Assembly: GCA_021432635.1 (NCBI GenBank)
Contig: MU270055.1
Location: forward strand, 434,001 to 498,000
DNA: 64,000 nt
DNA from: Thozetella sp. PMI_491
Taxonomy: Eukaryota > Ascomycota > Sordariomycetes > Chaetosphaeriales > Chaetosphaeriaceae
Direction of reading: 5' to 3'
The number at the start of each line of letters is the position of its first letter. Within the stretch, counting starts at the first letter, position 1. The position numbers and the translations under genes were made by a program. Shown here in pieces: positions 23,281-34,589 of the stretch. The notes beneath the pieces are model-generated. The model ran no database searches, was not told where the DNA came from, and was given only the letters and a program-made list of their open reading frames with translations.

Positions 23281-23399
23281 CGCAGTACGGTGCGTGGCAG
23301 GGCGCCCCGGGATTCCACCCGCCCCAAGGGCCCGGACGTCCGGGAGGCGCGCCCGGGTTTGGTGGTGGCAGCGGTCCGGATATGAATAGTTACTACTAG
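21473..23399 (+). CDS. HAD-fold 'Swiss Army knife RNA repair-like' protein with RGG tail
   Basis: Exons 21473-21560 and 21658-23399; 609 residues. In-frame ATGs at 21395 and 21422 would add 26 or 17 residues; the chosen start gives the usual MAFSTGSS-like N-terminus. Residues 36-210 form the HAD_SAK_1 domain: IHVYDFDNTLF (nucleophile-type Asp41 and Asp43), GGWWHD, and LLTGR. This domain is known from fungal proteins predicted, not proven, to act in RNA repair or processing. A middle domain of about 200 residues follows. The C-terminal 200 residues are rich in RGG/GG motifs, then polyglutamine (about 23253-23282) and Pro/Gly, a typical RNA-binding, condensate-prone tail. Probably nuclear or cytoplasmic RNA metabolism. 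Confidence 0.85.
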
Positions 23400-23970
23400 G
23401 ACCCTAAGGGTACGCGGAGTTCCGTGTAAGGCATGTGCTTTTGAGATGGCAAAATCGGCATACCCTTATATTTTTTGCCCGGAAATATGGCGTTGGAAGG
23501 ATTGATCATTGAGCGGGCTCTCTGTATGAAACGGCTGTGCGGCAACCAGCAGGTCCGTCTGGGCGGATGGGCTGCCGATATGGAGAATTGTATGCTCTCT
23601 CAAATGGGTGGCGTCGAGGAAACGAAAGCTGTCGCAGAAAGATAACAGCCCATCCCTAGGAGGTAAATAAGGAACAAGTCAAACTGCCTTGACGTTGCAG
23701 AAGAAACGATTGTGATGTACTTAATATGAAACTCTATTTGCTAGGCTGTCTTCGTGTAGTGAAATTCTATGTGCTCATGTGTGCCCGAATCACGTTGAGC
23801 GGCCAGCTAGCATGGCGCGTCGGCCGTGAAATGCACTCTTTTCGGATACCAAACGCCTACGACAACCCGCCGAACCCTGATGCAGCAACGCCAACTCCGC
23901 CTGCCATACCGCTATGCGTGAGATTCAAGGAGATGGGCGACTCAGAAGTGCTGGTCTGAGATGATCATGG
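23400..23970. other. Convergent intergenic region
   Basis: 3' flanks of the HAD/RGG gene and the Bud20-like gene; no gene seen. Confidence 0.5.
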
Positions 23971-24466
23971 TCAAGCCATCTCAGACATTTCCAAGTCTGG
24001 GGACTGGACTCTCGCAGGGCCGTTGTTGGTGGTCAAGCCGACTGCCGCCTCGGCCTCTTTCTGGGTGTAGGGCTCTTCCTGCAGCTGCTTGACCCTTGCG
24101 GCGGCGAACAGGCTGTGTCAGTCCCTGCAACTCGGATGCCGGCCGTCGTGGCCGTGAGGAGTGCGAAACTCACCGTCGCTTGTGCGGCTTGCCCTTCCTG
24201 TGGCCGACCAGACTGACCTCGGATTCGAACCACTTGGCACACTCGATGCAGTAGTGCCTGCCCAAGCCCGGCAGGTCTTCGGTAGCCTTAGTCTCCTTCC
24301 ATTGCTCCAGGTGCCTGGGGGAGCGCAGATCGGCGTGGATCTGGTCGAGGTCCCTACGGGCTGGTCAGAGGTGATGATCTAGGGTAAGCTGCGGGCGTGA
24401 GTGGGCAGCGGCTCACCTGAGACGCCGCCGGGTCTTGGTCTTTGTACGCTTCGCGGGGATGCCCAT
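23971..24466 (-). CDS. BUD20: Bud20/ZNF593-type C2H2 zinc-finger protein, pre-60S export factor
   Basis: Exons 24417-24466, 24174-24353 and 23971-24094 yield 117 residues. The protein opens with a very basic leader (MGIPAKRTKTKTRRRLR), continues RDLDQIHADL, and holds a single zinc finger with C-x2-C-x12-H-x5-H spacing (HYCIECAKWF ... HRKGKPHKRR). The RVKQLQEEPYTQKEAEAAVG stretch is the family hallmark. Bud20 shuttles with pre-60S ribosomal particles and helps their nuclear export. Family-wide identity is strong, so exon joins are secure: the second exon must begin at the GTAG acceptor, because the earlier CAG would create a stop. Confidence 0.9.
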
Positions 24467-26546
24467 TGTTTTTTCTTCTTCTATGATCTCTCTCTTTCTT
24501 GTAGGCACGGAGATGGGTCTATAGGCAAAACCAATATCTCTTGTTTACAGGCTACACGGGACGTGTGGGGGAGAATTTTGCTAGCTAACAATTTTTGACC
24601 AAGGTGAGGGCTCGGTGAGGCGGGAGCTAGCAGGTCCAATCATTTAGTGGCCTGTGACAGGTGCTCCGTATGGAACAAAGAGAGGACGCTTCGGCGCCAC
24701 TGAGCAGTAAGACGCGCGCTTCTCCAACTTTTCCAACTTTCCTGTCCTGTCCAGAGCCATTCAGACGCAAAACTCCACCTGGCCGGCGCACGGTGGACTC
24801 CTCGACTAGGGCTCCTGCAATCCAAGCGAGTCTCCAACGCCAAAATTTTTTGTCGAAATCAAACAAGAGGTTTTCCGAACCGATTCCCGGCGTTCCTACG
24901 ACTTTATGGCGGAGCAAAGGTCTATCGCCTTCGTATCGCCTTTCCCCCACCGAGGCGTTAGGCCTTGGCTCGCCGGCGCGGCCCCGAGGGACCCACCTAA
25001 AGGGGTCTCCAGACCAGCAAAAAAATGGCCCATGATTTGATGCCCACTTGTATCCGGGCCCATTGCCGGCACCATCTGAGGCGGAAGCGTTCATGATACA
25101 TTGGGCCACATGTATTCGGAAGCGCCTGAAAATTTTTCTCCCTCTATCCCGGGCTGATCATTTACCCTCCCCCCACTGAAGCCTGCTAGCTGCGAATGTA
25201 GAGAACTCTCCCTGTACCTGGCAGGTAACCAATGGGCTTTGCCCAGAAGCAGGCGGCATCCGTCCGGGGCGGCTGCTTGCCCCTTCGGCTGTTGCTCGTG
25301 TGCTCTGGGTGGTCTCTAGGTCCGACAGGCACTACATTTCTCTGCCAGCCTCGGGCCCAGCGAGCCTGCCAGCGGCCCAGCATTGCCGGTTCGCCCAGTA
25401 TTGACCGAGGTTCGTCGCAGCATGGGTTCGGTCGCGTTAGCCTCACAGGGGTCTCCAGACCTACAGCGTGCCCCCCGGCCCCACACTGGGGCCAAGCGGC
25501 CAAAGGAAGAGCGGGCGGACCGACTGGAGCTGAATCGTGGCCTTTATTTTACGGTACTCTCGCGGCTTAGCTTGGTCCAACCCGGTGTCAGAATGGGCCT
25601 ACAGATGGACCTAGACGGACCTACGGAGTACTGCGTACAGAATGGGGAACGAAAATGCGGAGGCAGTAGCCGTCGCCGAGCTCCTGATCCTCACTTCCAC
25701 TGCCTTGCCACGCGACGGGACCGAGGCGCGTAGCAGGGCTGTTCTGGCTGGAAAACATACGAACTTGCCTCTATGATGCAATAGTACGCATAGCATGATG
25801 CACGTGTGTACTGTACGGGAGCATCGAGATGCAAGCATGATTGGGGGTTGGGTTGGGGGGTGCCGCCTCCTGGGAGATACCGGGAGGCTAAGCAAGCAGG
25901 GCGAAGCTCTTACAGGCGGCGGCTCGGCCTTACACCCGAGGCGTAGACTGCGAGTTCGTTGGTGAGGAGCTAGAAAAAAAAATAGCACGATGCAGACTGT
26001 ATCAGACCTCGCTGGAATGAAGAACAAGAACAGAAGCTTTGCCTCTCCTGTCTGCGGATGACCTCAGTCAGGTTTGCCGGTTGCTGAGCCGAAGGGACAG
26101 GGCCGTGGGCAGCGAGGCCTGTGTTGCGGGCCAGCGGACGAATCATGGAGCTTGCAAACTGCTTACATTTTCGCAAGCATGTGGGCGCCGGCGTCATAGC
26201 CGAGCTACCTTTCGCTGGAAGGGAAAGTCGCAGGAGAGGGGGGGGGAGGAGCTTTGGCTGCTAACTCCACCCACTCCCGCATCTAAAAAATCCCGCCGCC
26301 TGCCGTCGGCCCTATCTTCCTAAAATACCTCTCGAACCCTCTCCTCCCTCCCCCTAGAAACTCTTCCCACTCGGTGTTGTCGTGGCCACCTCAGTCCCAG
26401 GGGACCCAATTGACTTTCTTTTTGACCGCAGCTTGGTTTCTAGAGCTTTACCTGGCGTTCAAGCTCTCGCCCAATCTCCACTCCAACTCCGATCCAAGTC
26501 TGCCCGGCTTGTGTTTTTGTCCTGAGCACCGCTCGTCAACGTCATC
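24467..26546. other. 2-kb upstream region of aconitase
   Basis: Divergent space between the Bud20-like gene and aconitase. The last 250 bases before the aconitase ATG are pyrimidine-rich (CTCTCCTCCCTCCCCC near 26340), a usual fungal core promoter and 5' UTR. A 14-base semi-palindrome is repeated at 25002 and 25448. No gene recognised. Confidence 0.5.
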
Positions 26547-29361
26547 ATGCTGGCCTCGCGAGTGCTCCAGGGCGCCGCCCGGAGCCGTGCTCTCGGCAGC
26601 GCCAGCCTCGGCATGCGACGCATGGCTACCCTCTCCGACAGTCCTCTGGACCGAAAGGTCCGTATCTGCTCACCTTGCGCATATCGCGCCGCCGTCCAAT
26701 GGGCTGCTCACTGACCGTCGTTTATCTCGCCTGCAGGTCCGCCAGAACAACTGGGAGGAGAACAGCTTCGTCAACTACAAGAAGATGGCCGAGAACCTCG
26801 CCGTTGTGCGCCAGCGTCTCAACCGACCCTTCACCTATGCCGAGAAGATTCTCTACTCGCACTTGGACGACCCCCACGGTCAAGAGATTGAGCGTGGTGT
26901 GTCTTATCTGAAGCTGCGTCCCGACCGTGTTGCCTGCCAGGACGCCACCGCCCAGATGGCCATCCTGCAGTTCATGTCGGCCGGCATGCCTTCGGTTGCC
27001 AACCCCACTACCGTCCACTGCGACCACTTGATTGAGGCCCAGGCCGGTGGCCCCAAGGATTTGGCCCGCGCCATTGGCATCAACGAGGAGGTCTACAACT
27101 TCCTTGCTTCTGCCTGCGCCAAGTACAACATCGGTTTCTGGAAGCCCGGTTCCGGCATCATCCACCAGAGTATGCACTCCTAGCCGTCCTCCTGTTCTCC
27201 ACCTTTTGCTAACGCCCTCGCAGTCTTGCTTGAGAACTACATGCTGCCCGGTCTCTTGCTCATCGGAACCGACAGTCACACCCCCAACGGAGGTGGCCTC
27301 GGTGCCGCTGCCATTGGCGTTGGTGGAGCTGACGCCGTCGATGTCATGGCCAACCTGCCGTGGGAGCTCAAGGCCCCCAAGGTCCTGGGCGTGAAGCTCA
27401 CGGGCGAGCTTTCGGGCTGGACGGCACCCAAGGATATTATCCTCAAGGTCGCCGACATCCTCACCGTGAAGGGCGGCACTGGCTTCATCGTGGAATACTT
27501 TGTTAGTTATCGCGCCCCTCTGTTTGAAGACACTCACTAACGCGTTCTTGAATCTAGGGTTAGTTATCCCGTGTTGGCTACTTCCTCGGATCAACGGTTC
27601 CACCTTTGATCTCAGCACTGGGCTTTGAGCATATCTCTAACAATTGCACTTACAGGACAGGGAACCAACAGCATCAGCGCGACCGGAATGGGAACTGTTT
27701 GCAATATGGGGTACCGTGCCCTCTGCCCTGAATTGAGTGAGTAGTTGGCTAACGTTCATCATAGTGCTGAGATTGGCGCGACCACCTCCGTCTTCCCCTT
27801 CAACGACCGCATGTATGATTACCTCGCGGCTACCAAGCGCAAGGAAATTGGCGACTTTGCCCGGATCAACGCCGAGAATCTCAAGGCGGACGAGGGCGCC
27901 GAGTACGACCAGGTGATCGAAATCAACCTGTCCGAGCTCGAACCGCACATCAACGGCCCCTTTACCCCTGATCTCGGCACCCCCATCTCCAAGTTCTCCG
28001 AGGCCGTCAAGGCCAACAACTGGCCTGAGGAGCTCAAGGTCGGCCTCATTGGTTCTTGCACCAACAGCAGCTACGAGGACATGAGCCGCGGCGCCGCCAT
28101 TGCTCGTGATGCTCTGAACCACGGCCTCAAGGCCAAGTCGCTTTTCACTGTTACCCCCGGCTCCGAGCAGATTCGTGCCACCATTGCGCGTGATGGCCAG
28201 CTTCAGACTTTCGAGGAGTTCGGCGGCATGGTGCTCGCCAACGCTTGCGGTCCCTGCATCGGTGAGTACATCAACAACGAAAGCAAATGCTCTCGAGGAA
28301 ATGCTAACTTAGTAACCAAGGGCAATGGGACCGCCAGGACGTGGTACGTCACTCGGAGTCCTTGATTTATGTTGCGGACGCAAGCTGACAATTTCCAGCC
28401 TAAGGGAACCCCCAACTCGATCATCTCGTCGTACAACCGTAACTTCACGGGCCGTAACGACGGCAACCCTGCTACCCACTCGTTCGTCGCGTCGCCTGAC
28501 CTCGTCGTGGCCATGACCATCGCCGGTTCGCTGCACTTCAACCCCTTGACCGACAAGCTCAAGGACAAGGACGGAAACGAGTTCCTCCTCGCCCCTCCCA
28601 CCGGCGACGCCCTCCCCGCGGCTGGCTACGACCCGGGCATGGACACCTACCAGGCTCCCCCCAAGGAGCGCGACCAGGTCACCGTCCAGGTTGCCCCCAC
28701 CTCGGACCGTCTGCAGATCCTCTCGCCCTTCCAGCCTTGGGACGGCAAGGATGCGGTCGACCTCCCCATCCTCATCAAGGCCAAGGGCAAGACCACCACT
28801 GACCACATCTCTATGGCCGGCCCCTGGCTCAAGTACCGTGGCCATCTGGACAACATCTCCAACAACATGCTGATCGGCGCCATCAACTCGGCCAACGGCG
28901 AGGCCAACAAGGTCAAGAACTACACCACTGGCGAGTTCGACGCCGTCCCGGCCGTCGCTCGTGACTACAAGGCTAAGGGCATCAAGTGGGTCGTCATTGG
29001 AGACTGGAACTACGGAGAGGGCTCGTCTCGCGAGCACGCCGCCCTTGAGCCCCGCCACCTCGGTGGCCTGGCCATCATCACCCGATCCTTCGCCCGTATC
29101 CACGAGACCAACCTCAAGAAGCAGGGCATGCTCCCGCTCACCTTCTCCGACCCCGCTGACTACGACAAGATCAACCCCGACGACAAGGTCGACATCAAGG
29201 CTACCGAGCTCGCCGTCGGCAAGCCCATCACCATGGTCGTCCACCCCGCTGACGGCTCAGCCGACTTCGAGGTCAAGCTTTCGCACACCTTCAACGAGCC
29301 CCAGATCGAGTGGTTCAAGAACGGAAGCGCGCTCAACACCATGGCCAAGTCTGCGAAATAA
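26547..29361 (+). CDS. ACO1: Mitochondrial aconitate hydratase (aconitase)
   Basis: Exons 26547-26657, 26737-27169, 27224-27501, 27558 (one base), 27656-27710, 27765-28261, 28321-28343, 28399-29361; 786 residues. It interconverts citrate and isocitrate in the TCA cycle in the mitochondrial matrix. A mitochondrial presequence opens it ([20 protein letters not shown]). All Fe-S ligands are present: Cys391 (GSCTNSS) and Cys454/Cys457 (ACGPC). The swivel domain carries [10 protein letters not shown]. Length equals that of fungal and animal enzymes. The single-base exon at 27558 gives EYFGQGTNS, matching the family's GxG; joining 27501 straight to 27661 also stays in frame but deletes two conserved positions. 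The first intron has an unusual GTCCGT donor. Gene is intact. Confidence 0.96.
27502..27655 (+). other. Two abutting introns around a one-nucleotide exon in aconitase
   Basis: First intron 27502-27557: donor GTTAGT, branch ACTAAC, acceptor CTAG. Then a single G (27558). Second intron 27559-27655: donor GTTAGT, branch CTCTAAC, acceptor TTACAG. Both introns therefore carry complete signals, and the lone G completes a glycine codon conserved in aconitases. Reading through from the first acceptor hits an in-frame TAG at once. Confidence 0.65.
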
Positions 29362-29777
29362 GCAAAGCTTGCTGGTCTTTGGTCAAGAGGGCTGTCTGAG
29401 TAGGCTTGGGGCGGAAGGCATTTGAAGACGACGAGCAGAATGGATTCCCGGGAAATGACAAAGGCGTAATCCATGCTTTTCCTTTACTTTATACCTGCAT
29501 GTACGAAGGGCTTTTCGCGTTTCAATGAAAATTCTTATAAACAAACTGCGTGACGACTTGTGCTTTCCGTCGTGACCAAATAGAGAGATTGATGGGCCCC
29601 TGTCGTGTTGCAGCTGGCCGTGGGAATCTGAGCTCTATCAGCCGTGGTGAGCTGGCTATACGGGGCGACGGGGTGATTATAATTCACCCCCTGTATGATT
29701 GTTAGCTTGGTACAATACAAAGTCCAGCCAGACATGAGAGTTTGAAGGCCAGTAACTAGCCCTGCAGGCTTGTTCTT

Positions 29778-29837
29778 GGCCCATTTGGCTCCTTGTTGGC
29801 CCATTTGGCTCCTTGTTGGCCCTTTTGGCTCCTTATT
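29778..29837. repeat. 20-bp minisatellite, three copies
   Basis: Units at 29778-29797, 29798-29817 (identical: GGCCCATTTGGCTCCTTGTT) and 29818-29837 (two changes). A diverged relative occurs at 50722-50778. Confidence 0.9.
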
Positions 29838-29886
29838 GGTGCTGTAGGTCAAATGCTGAAGACAGTAGCCTTTCAATTCCCATGCT

Positions 29887-29914
29887 AACAAACAAACAAA
29901 CAAACAAACAAACA
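29887..29914. repeat. AACA tetranucleotide microsatellite
   Basis: Seven perfect AACA units, 50 bp right of the minisatellite. Confidence 0.95.
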
Positions 29915-30498
29915 GGGGCTGTATTGTATTGGTATAAATACGCCGGCGAGCCATTGTACTCCGTAGATTATCGCGTGCCATATGGGCCACTATGAGAAGC
30001 GGCTACACTACCTGCTCCGTAAGCAAGTTTTGAGATCTTATGGCAGCAGCACTAAGAAGCTCTCTGACCTCGCTAGAGTGGAGCATCAGCGATGGAGCTG
30101 TGTGGAGGCCGCTACAAAAGTCATGAAATATGCACCTATCCGAATAGTCTGCAGCCGTTTTCTCCGGGTTAAGCGATGGCCGAGCAGCCGCAAATCCCTG
30201 GCCGAGTGAAGCCGCTCGAGTCCGCTCTCAACCGCCTGCGTGTCATTTTCTTCAAAGCACTCGTCCTCTCTAGTCGCAAATTCCCTGCCTTGCAGCGAAG
30301 ATGTGTCAAGGGCCCCAAGCCTTTGAAAACCCTTGACGTGGAGGCGACGGATTCTTCGCCCTCATTTTTCTCTACTCTACCTTTTTCGCTCAGGTCGCCG
30401 GCTCCTTGACACCTCGCCAGTGCTACCCCCCGAATCACCCTGTCCCTTCTGCCGGATCTTATCGCGTGACAGATTCGGGCCTCCCCCGGATCGCGATC

Positions 30499-31593
30499 AT
30501 GCCGTCCCCGGCGGTGTCCTCGTTCAGCACCCTCCGCGCCCGCTCTTACCTATTCCGACTTCCGCTCTTCACCCGCGCGGTCCTCGTTGCCATCGTCGTG
30601 TTTTGGGCCCTAGGTGTCCAGTCCGTCTGGGACTTGCGGGCCTGGGGCGCGCTGATACCGGATAAGACGGGCATCACCACCTGTTGGTTTTCACCCAATT
30701 CTCGTTCAACCAGGCAAGGTCCCTGGGGTGACCGACGCTCGCTGACCCAAGAATCTTGCCGCGACAGTGTACCGCGTCAACACGTTCCCCTTCATCCATC
30801 TCAACTTCTTCCACGCGATCCTCAACATCCTCGCCCTCACGCCGCTCTTGGATCGCTTCGAGTCAGAGTATGGCACGCTGACGTCGCTAGCGCTCTTCTT
30901 CGGGCGTAAGTGCCCCGTCCCTCCCATCCGAGAAGGCTCGAACCGCGCGGGGCCCCGGCGCTGATAGATCTCTAGCGTTAACGACGATACCGGCATTCCT
31001 ATATCTATTCCTCGAGTTTGTGATGAGGATGAACACGGCGGTGATGGGAGCTAGGTACTTGAGTCCCGCAATGTCAAACGTGGATTGGAGGCGGTACGCT
31101 GACTTGCTGGGACCGGTAGCATCTGGGTTTTCCTGCTTTTGGGCATCGAGGCCATGCGGACGTACAAGGCGAACCCTCACTTCGTCCTCGCTGGCTACAG
31201 CATCCCTACCTGGGTTTCGCCGTTGGCTATAGTGCTCTTTGTTGCGGCGTTGGTGCCGAGCACGAGCTTCCTTGGGCACTTGTGCGGCCTCGCTGTCGGA
31301 TATATATGTAAGTCTTCTCCTCTACCCCGACCCGCCGAACTGAGATGCAGCCTTCTAACGGAGTTCTGCGTGTTTTCATAGGTGGGCTGGGGTACCTGAA
31401 GTTCCTCGCGCCGCCCGAGAAGGCACTGCGGTGGATCGAGGGGAAGCTCAATCTTCTCGGCCGGCTGCCACATTACGTGAGCGTAGACCAGAAGACGTAC
31501 GGCCGCTTCGGTGTCATCCCCATGACCAATGTGCCGGGAGGGTCGGGGACTGCTGCGGGCTTGGTGGGAAGCACCCAGAGGCTGGGCCCGTAG
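30499..31593 (+). CDS. RBD2: Rhomboid intramembrane serine protease, Rbd2 type
   Basis: Exons 30499-30682, 30768-30905, 30976-31054, 31120-31307 and 31382-31593; 266 residues. Six hydrophobic segments, with LNTFP-like VNTFPFIHLNFFHAILN after segment 1, the catalytic serine in GAS (Ser134) and the catalytic histidine in GHLCGLAVGY (His187). It ends with a cytosolic tail YGRFGVIP that Rbd2 homologues share. Golgi Rbd2 proteases cleave membrane-bound factors (SREBP in fission yeast and Aspergillus). All introns are 65-85 nt with good signals; intron 3 splits the serine codon itself (AG|C). Product is intact. The activity is inferred from the dyad, the substrate is unknown. Confidence 0.93.
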
Positions 31594-32179
31594 GGTCTGG
31601 CGCGGACATAGGTGGTACATGTATGAGTTTCCGTGTTATGGCGCTGCATCTTGGACGGAGTCTCGGCCGGCAGAAGGACGCACGTTTATTCCGTTATTAT
31701 ACTATTCCTCCCTCCGCTATGGGCCAGGCAGGACAGATACTTGGGTATGGCATCGATGTGTATGCTCCTAGGGCCTGCATTCGCAGGACCCAAGGCTATA
31801 GAGTACGGCCGTCGCGAGGGCTTACGTAGATCCCTAGATATACATGTATTTTTGGATACCCTTCTTTCCGCGTCTGACGCTTGTATCGCCGCAAGGGTAA
31901 CCAGAAGAATATTGCCGGTGGTTTTTGCCCTCGCCCGAGCGAATCTGAGAGTCGCGGCGCAATCTCATCCGATCGATGCGTTTAAGTGCATATTTTTACT
32001 GGATCCGGCACTTACAAGACGCGACCCCTTGTTTTATCAATTAAACTCGTACGAACCTCCTGAGCTTTCGCGGCAGCTCCCCCCCCCCCCCCCCCCCCCC
32101 CCCTGTTTCTCTCCCCGAACCCCCAACGCCAGTTGGCCGCAAGCCCCGACCGCCCGCTTGTCGCCCATTGTCGCCCAAG
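31594..32179. other. Intergenic region with a poly-C tract
   Basis: Short gap between the rhomboid gene and GAA1. A run of 25 C (32079-32103) lies 77 bp before the GAA1 start codon. No gene recognised. Confidence 0.55.
32079..32103. repeat. Poly-C homopolymer (25 nt)
   Basis: Twenty-five uninterrupted C in the presumed GAA1 promoter or 5' UTR. Length is likely to be imprecise in sequencing and unstable in the genome. Confidence 0.9.
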
Positions 32180-34232
32180 ATGCCGAGTCTGATATGTGAG
32201 CACCCTCCCAGCAGCAATTCTTTTTCCCTTCTCCGGCCGAAGAGCAGCCATGGTGGTAGCTGACAGAACTTCGTTGCTACAGCAGGAATCTTGCGCCTCC
32301 GGCGCGACCCGCGAATCCTCAAGCTTCCGCCGTACCTCTCCCTCTTGTGCATCGTCGTCGGAGTGACATGGCTGCTCCTGCTGCCCCTCGACGACTACTC
32401 GAGGAGAACCTACATTTCCGAAAACGCCCTGCTCCCCGGCCAGGTGCACACCTACTTCGGCGGTAGCGATCAGAACGTGTTCCGGGCATACAAGCATGAA
32501 GTCAACGCGCTCCAGGAGAAGAGCAACCTAGAGTAGGTCCACCCCAGCTGCCGGCGCGAGAATCTGCTCCAGCTGCAGGCTACTAACCGCTGCCTTTTGC
32601 GCACCGATCGAACAGGGTCAATGACAAGCTCGAGTCGATCGTCAAGGGGCTGGGCCTCAAGGTCGGGCGGCAGAACTTCACTTACCAGTCGGCCGGCCGT
32701 GCTTACGCGGGGGAGAACATTTACGCCATCCTCCGCGCACCCCGCGGGGATGCCACCGAGGCCATCGTCCTTGTGGCGGCGTGGAAGAACGTCAAGGAGG
32801 AGTTCAACCGCAACGGCGTGCCCTTGCTCCTGACCTTGGCCCGCTACTTCAAGAGATGGTCCCTCTGGTCTAAGGACATTGTGTTCCTTGTGACACCTGA
32901 CAGCACGGCTGGCCCGCAAGCCTGGGTCGACGCCTACCACGATGCCCACGACCCGCGCAAGGTCGATGGCCTCCCCATCAAGAGCGGGGCGCTGCAGGGC
33001 GCCATCGCCATCGACTACGTCCAGGACCACCGGTTCGAGAGCGTGCACGTCGCCTACGACGGCGTCAACGGCCAGCTACCCAACCTAGATCTGATTAATT
33101 CGGTTGTCAACATCGCCGGCGGCCAGATGGGCATTGGCGTCTCGCTGCAAGAGATGTGGCACCACAACGACAAGTACCCAGACCGCCTGCGCACCATGCT
33201 CCGCGGCATGCTGAAGCAGGGGCTCGGCCTCGCCAGCGGGCCTCACAGCTGCTTCATCCCTTACCACGTCGATGCGATCACGCTGCAGCCGTACGGCGAG
33301 GGCTGGCAGGACGAGATGGCCATGGGCCGTGTGGTCGAAGGCACTTTCCGCAGTCTGAACAACTTGCTCGAGCACCTGCACCAGAGCTTCTTCTTCTACC
33401 TCCTCATGGCGCGCGAGCGCTTCGTCAGCATCGGCACCTACCTGCCCAGTGCTATGCTCGTGGCTGCCAACTTCACCATCATGGCCATTTCGCTCTGGGT
33501 CAAGAGCGGGTACCCCGAGGGCCAGCCCGCCCAGCCCAAGGGCGACGCGGCCGAGGAGCCCGCCAGGACCGTCACCGTGGAGAGGCAGCTCTTTCTTCCT
33601 CTAGGGGTTGTCACAGTCTGCCAGTTCTTGGGTGTTATACCCCTCTACCTCTTCAACCACACCACCGAGAGCGTATGTAGCCTTGTCTTGGCTTCCATTT
33701 TTATCTGATCCCTTCTTATCTGATCATTCCTGCTAACCGTGCGACCTAGCTGCTCACTCCCGCCTTGGCTTTCTTCGCTGCCCTGAGCGCCGCTCTCCCC
33801 CATGTGCTCTCGCACTTCTTGACGACCTCGTACCATCCGTCGGTGCAGCAGTACCAACTGATCAAGTCTTTCTCGCTGCTCCTGCTGGGCATGTTTCTTT
33901 CCTCGCTGGCCACGCTGAACTTTAGCCTCGCATTCCTGGTCGGTCTGCTCGCAAGCCCTCTAAGCTTTGCTCAGCCATGGCCACAATCGACAGCCATGCG
34001 GATCACGTCTACCGTGCTGCTGAACGTGATCGCGCCTGCTACCGTCCTGCTGGTCGATTGCTTAATCTGGGGACTGGACCCCGCGGCCGTTCTCCGCGAC
34101 GCAGCGTTCGGGTGGGACGTGTCGGGCATGTACACGGCCGTGGTAGTGTGGTGCGTCTGGTGGCCGGCATGGCTCGTGGGGAGCATCACCGTTCTGGGGC
34201 AGCCCGAGGCGGCCAAAGCAAAGACGGCATGA
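32180..34232 (+). CDS. GAA1: GPI transamidase complex subunit Gaa1
   Basis: Exons 32180-32195 (16 nt), 32283-32532, 32616-33672 and 33750-34232; 601 residues. Gaa1 presents the GPI lipid to the transamidase in the endoplasmic reticulum. A first membrane segment (YLSLLCIVVGVTWLLLLPL) is followed by a large lumenal domain of the M28-peptidase-like fold: PGQVHTYFGG, AILRAPRGDATEAIVLVAAW, VQEMW-like LQEMWHHNDKYPDRLRTM, and SGPHSCFIPYHVDAITLQ. Several membrane helices close the protein. The short first exon (MPSLI plus one base) is fixed by frame and by a good intron. C-terminal KAKTA could serve as a lysine-based retrieval signal, but this is only a guess. Intact. Confidence 0.94.
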
Positions 34233-34589
34233 GAGGGATAAAGGGGGGAGGGGGGACGCGATTAGACCTGTGTGGTTCGTGTCGATACTTGAAAATACTT
34301 TTAGAGTGATACCATAAAGCATCCAGCTCGAGGGCATAGCATAGCCAGCCTGTCTTCAGGAGAGGAACACGGAGTTCAGCGGCCGATGCATGGCACTGGA
34401 ATTTGACGCGATCGCAATTGCTTGCCAAACGAGCCCTTTTCCTTAGGCCAGCTTTGTGATAGACCACGAGAATGCGTCTATTTTGTCTATGATACAAAAG
34501 GCAATTCCTATGCCGCTCCTCCTTCTCTACTACCGCCGGGGTTCTGGCTTCACACACCCACTTCTGGTCTCTGCCAAAGCGTACACCGC
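34233..34589. other. Convergent intergenic region GAA1/RPN9
   Basis: 357 bp holding the 3' ends of both genes; a G-rich stretch lies at 34240-34255. No gene. Confidence 0.5.

Larger units (their letters stand above)
29362..30498. other. Intergenic region with tandem repeats
   Basis: Between aconitase and the rhomboid gene, both (+). Holds the 20-bp tandem repeat at 29778-29837 and the AACA microsatellite at 29887-29914; no gene recognised. Confidence 0.5.

Noticed and set aside
24215..24240. tRNA B-box-like string (GGTTCGAATCC on the minus strand)
   Set aside because: It lies inside the zinc-finger exon of the Bud20-like gene (codes WFES) and no cloverleaf or A-box is nearby.
29778..29837. 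CRISPR-like array
   Set aside because: Units are directly adjacent without spacers and the genome is eukaryotic.
29535..29990. 151-codon minus-strand open frame over the tandem repeat
   Set aside because: Its periodic part (repeated KGPTRSQMGQQ-like text) merely translates the 20-bp minisatellite and the AACA microsatellite.
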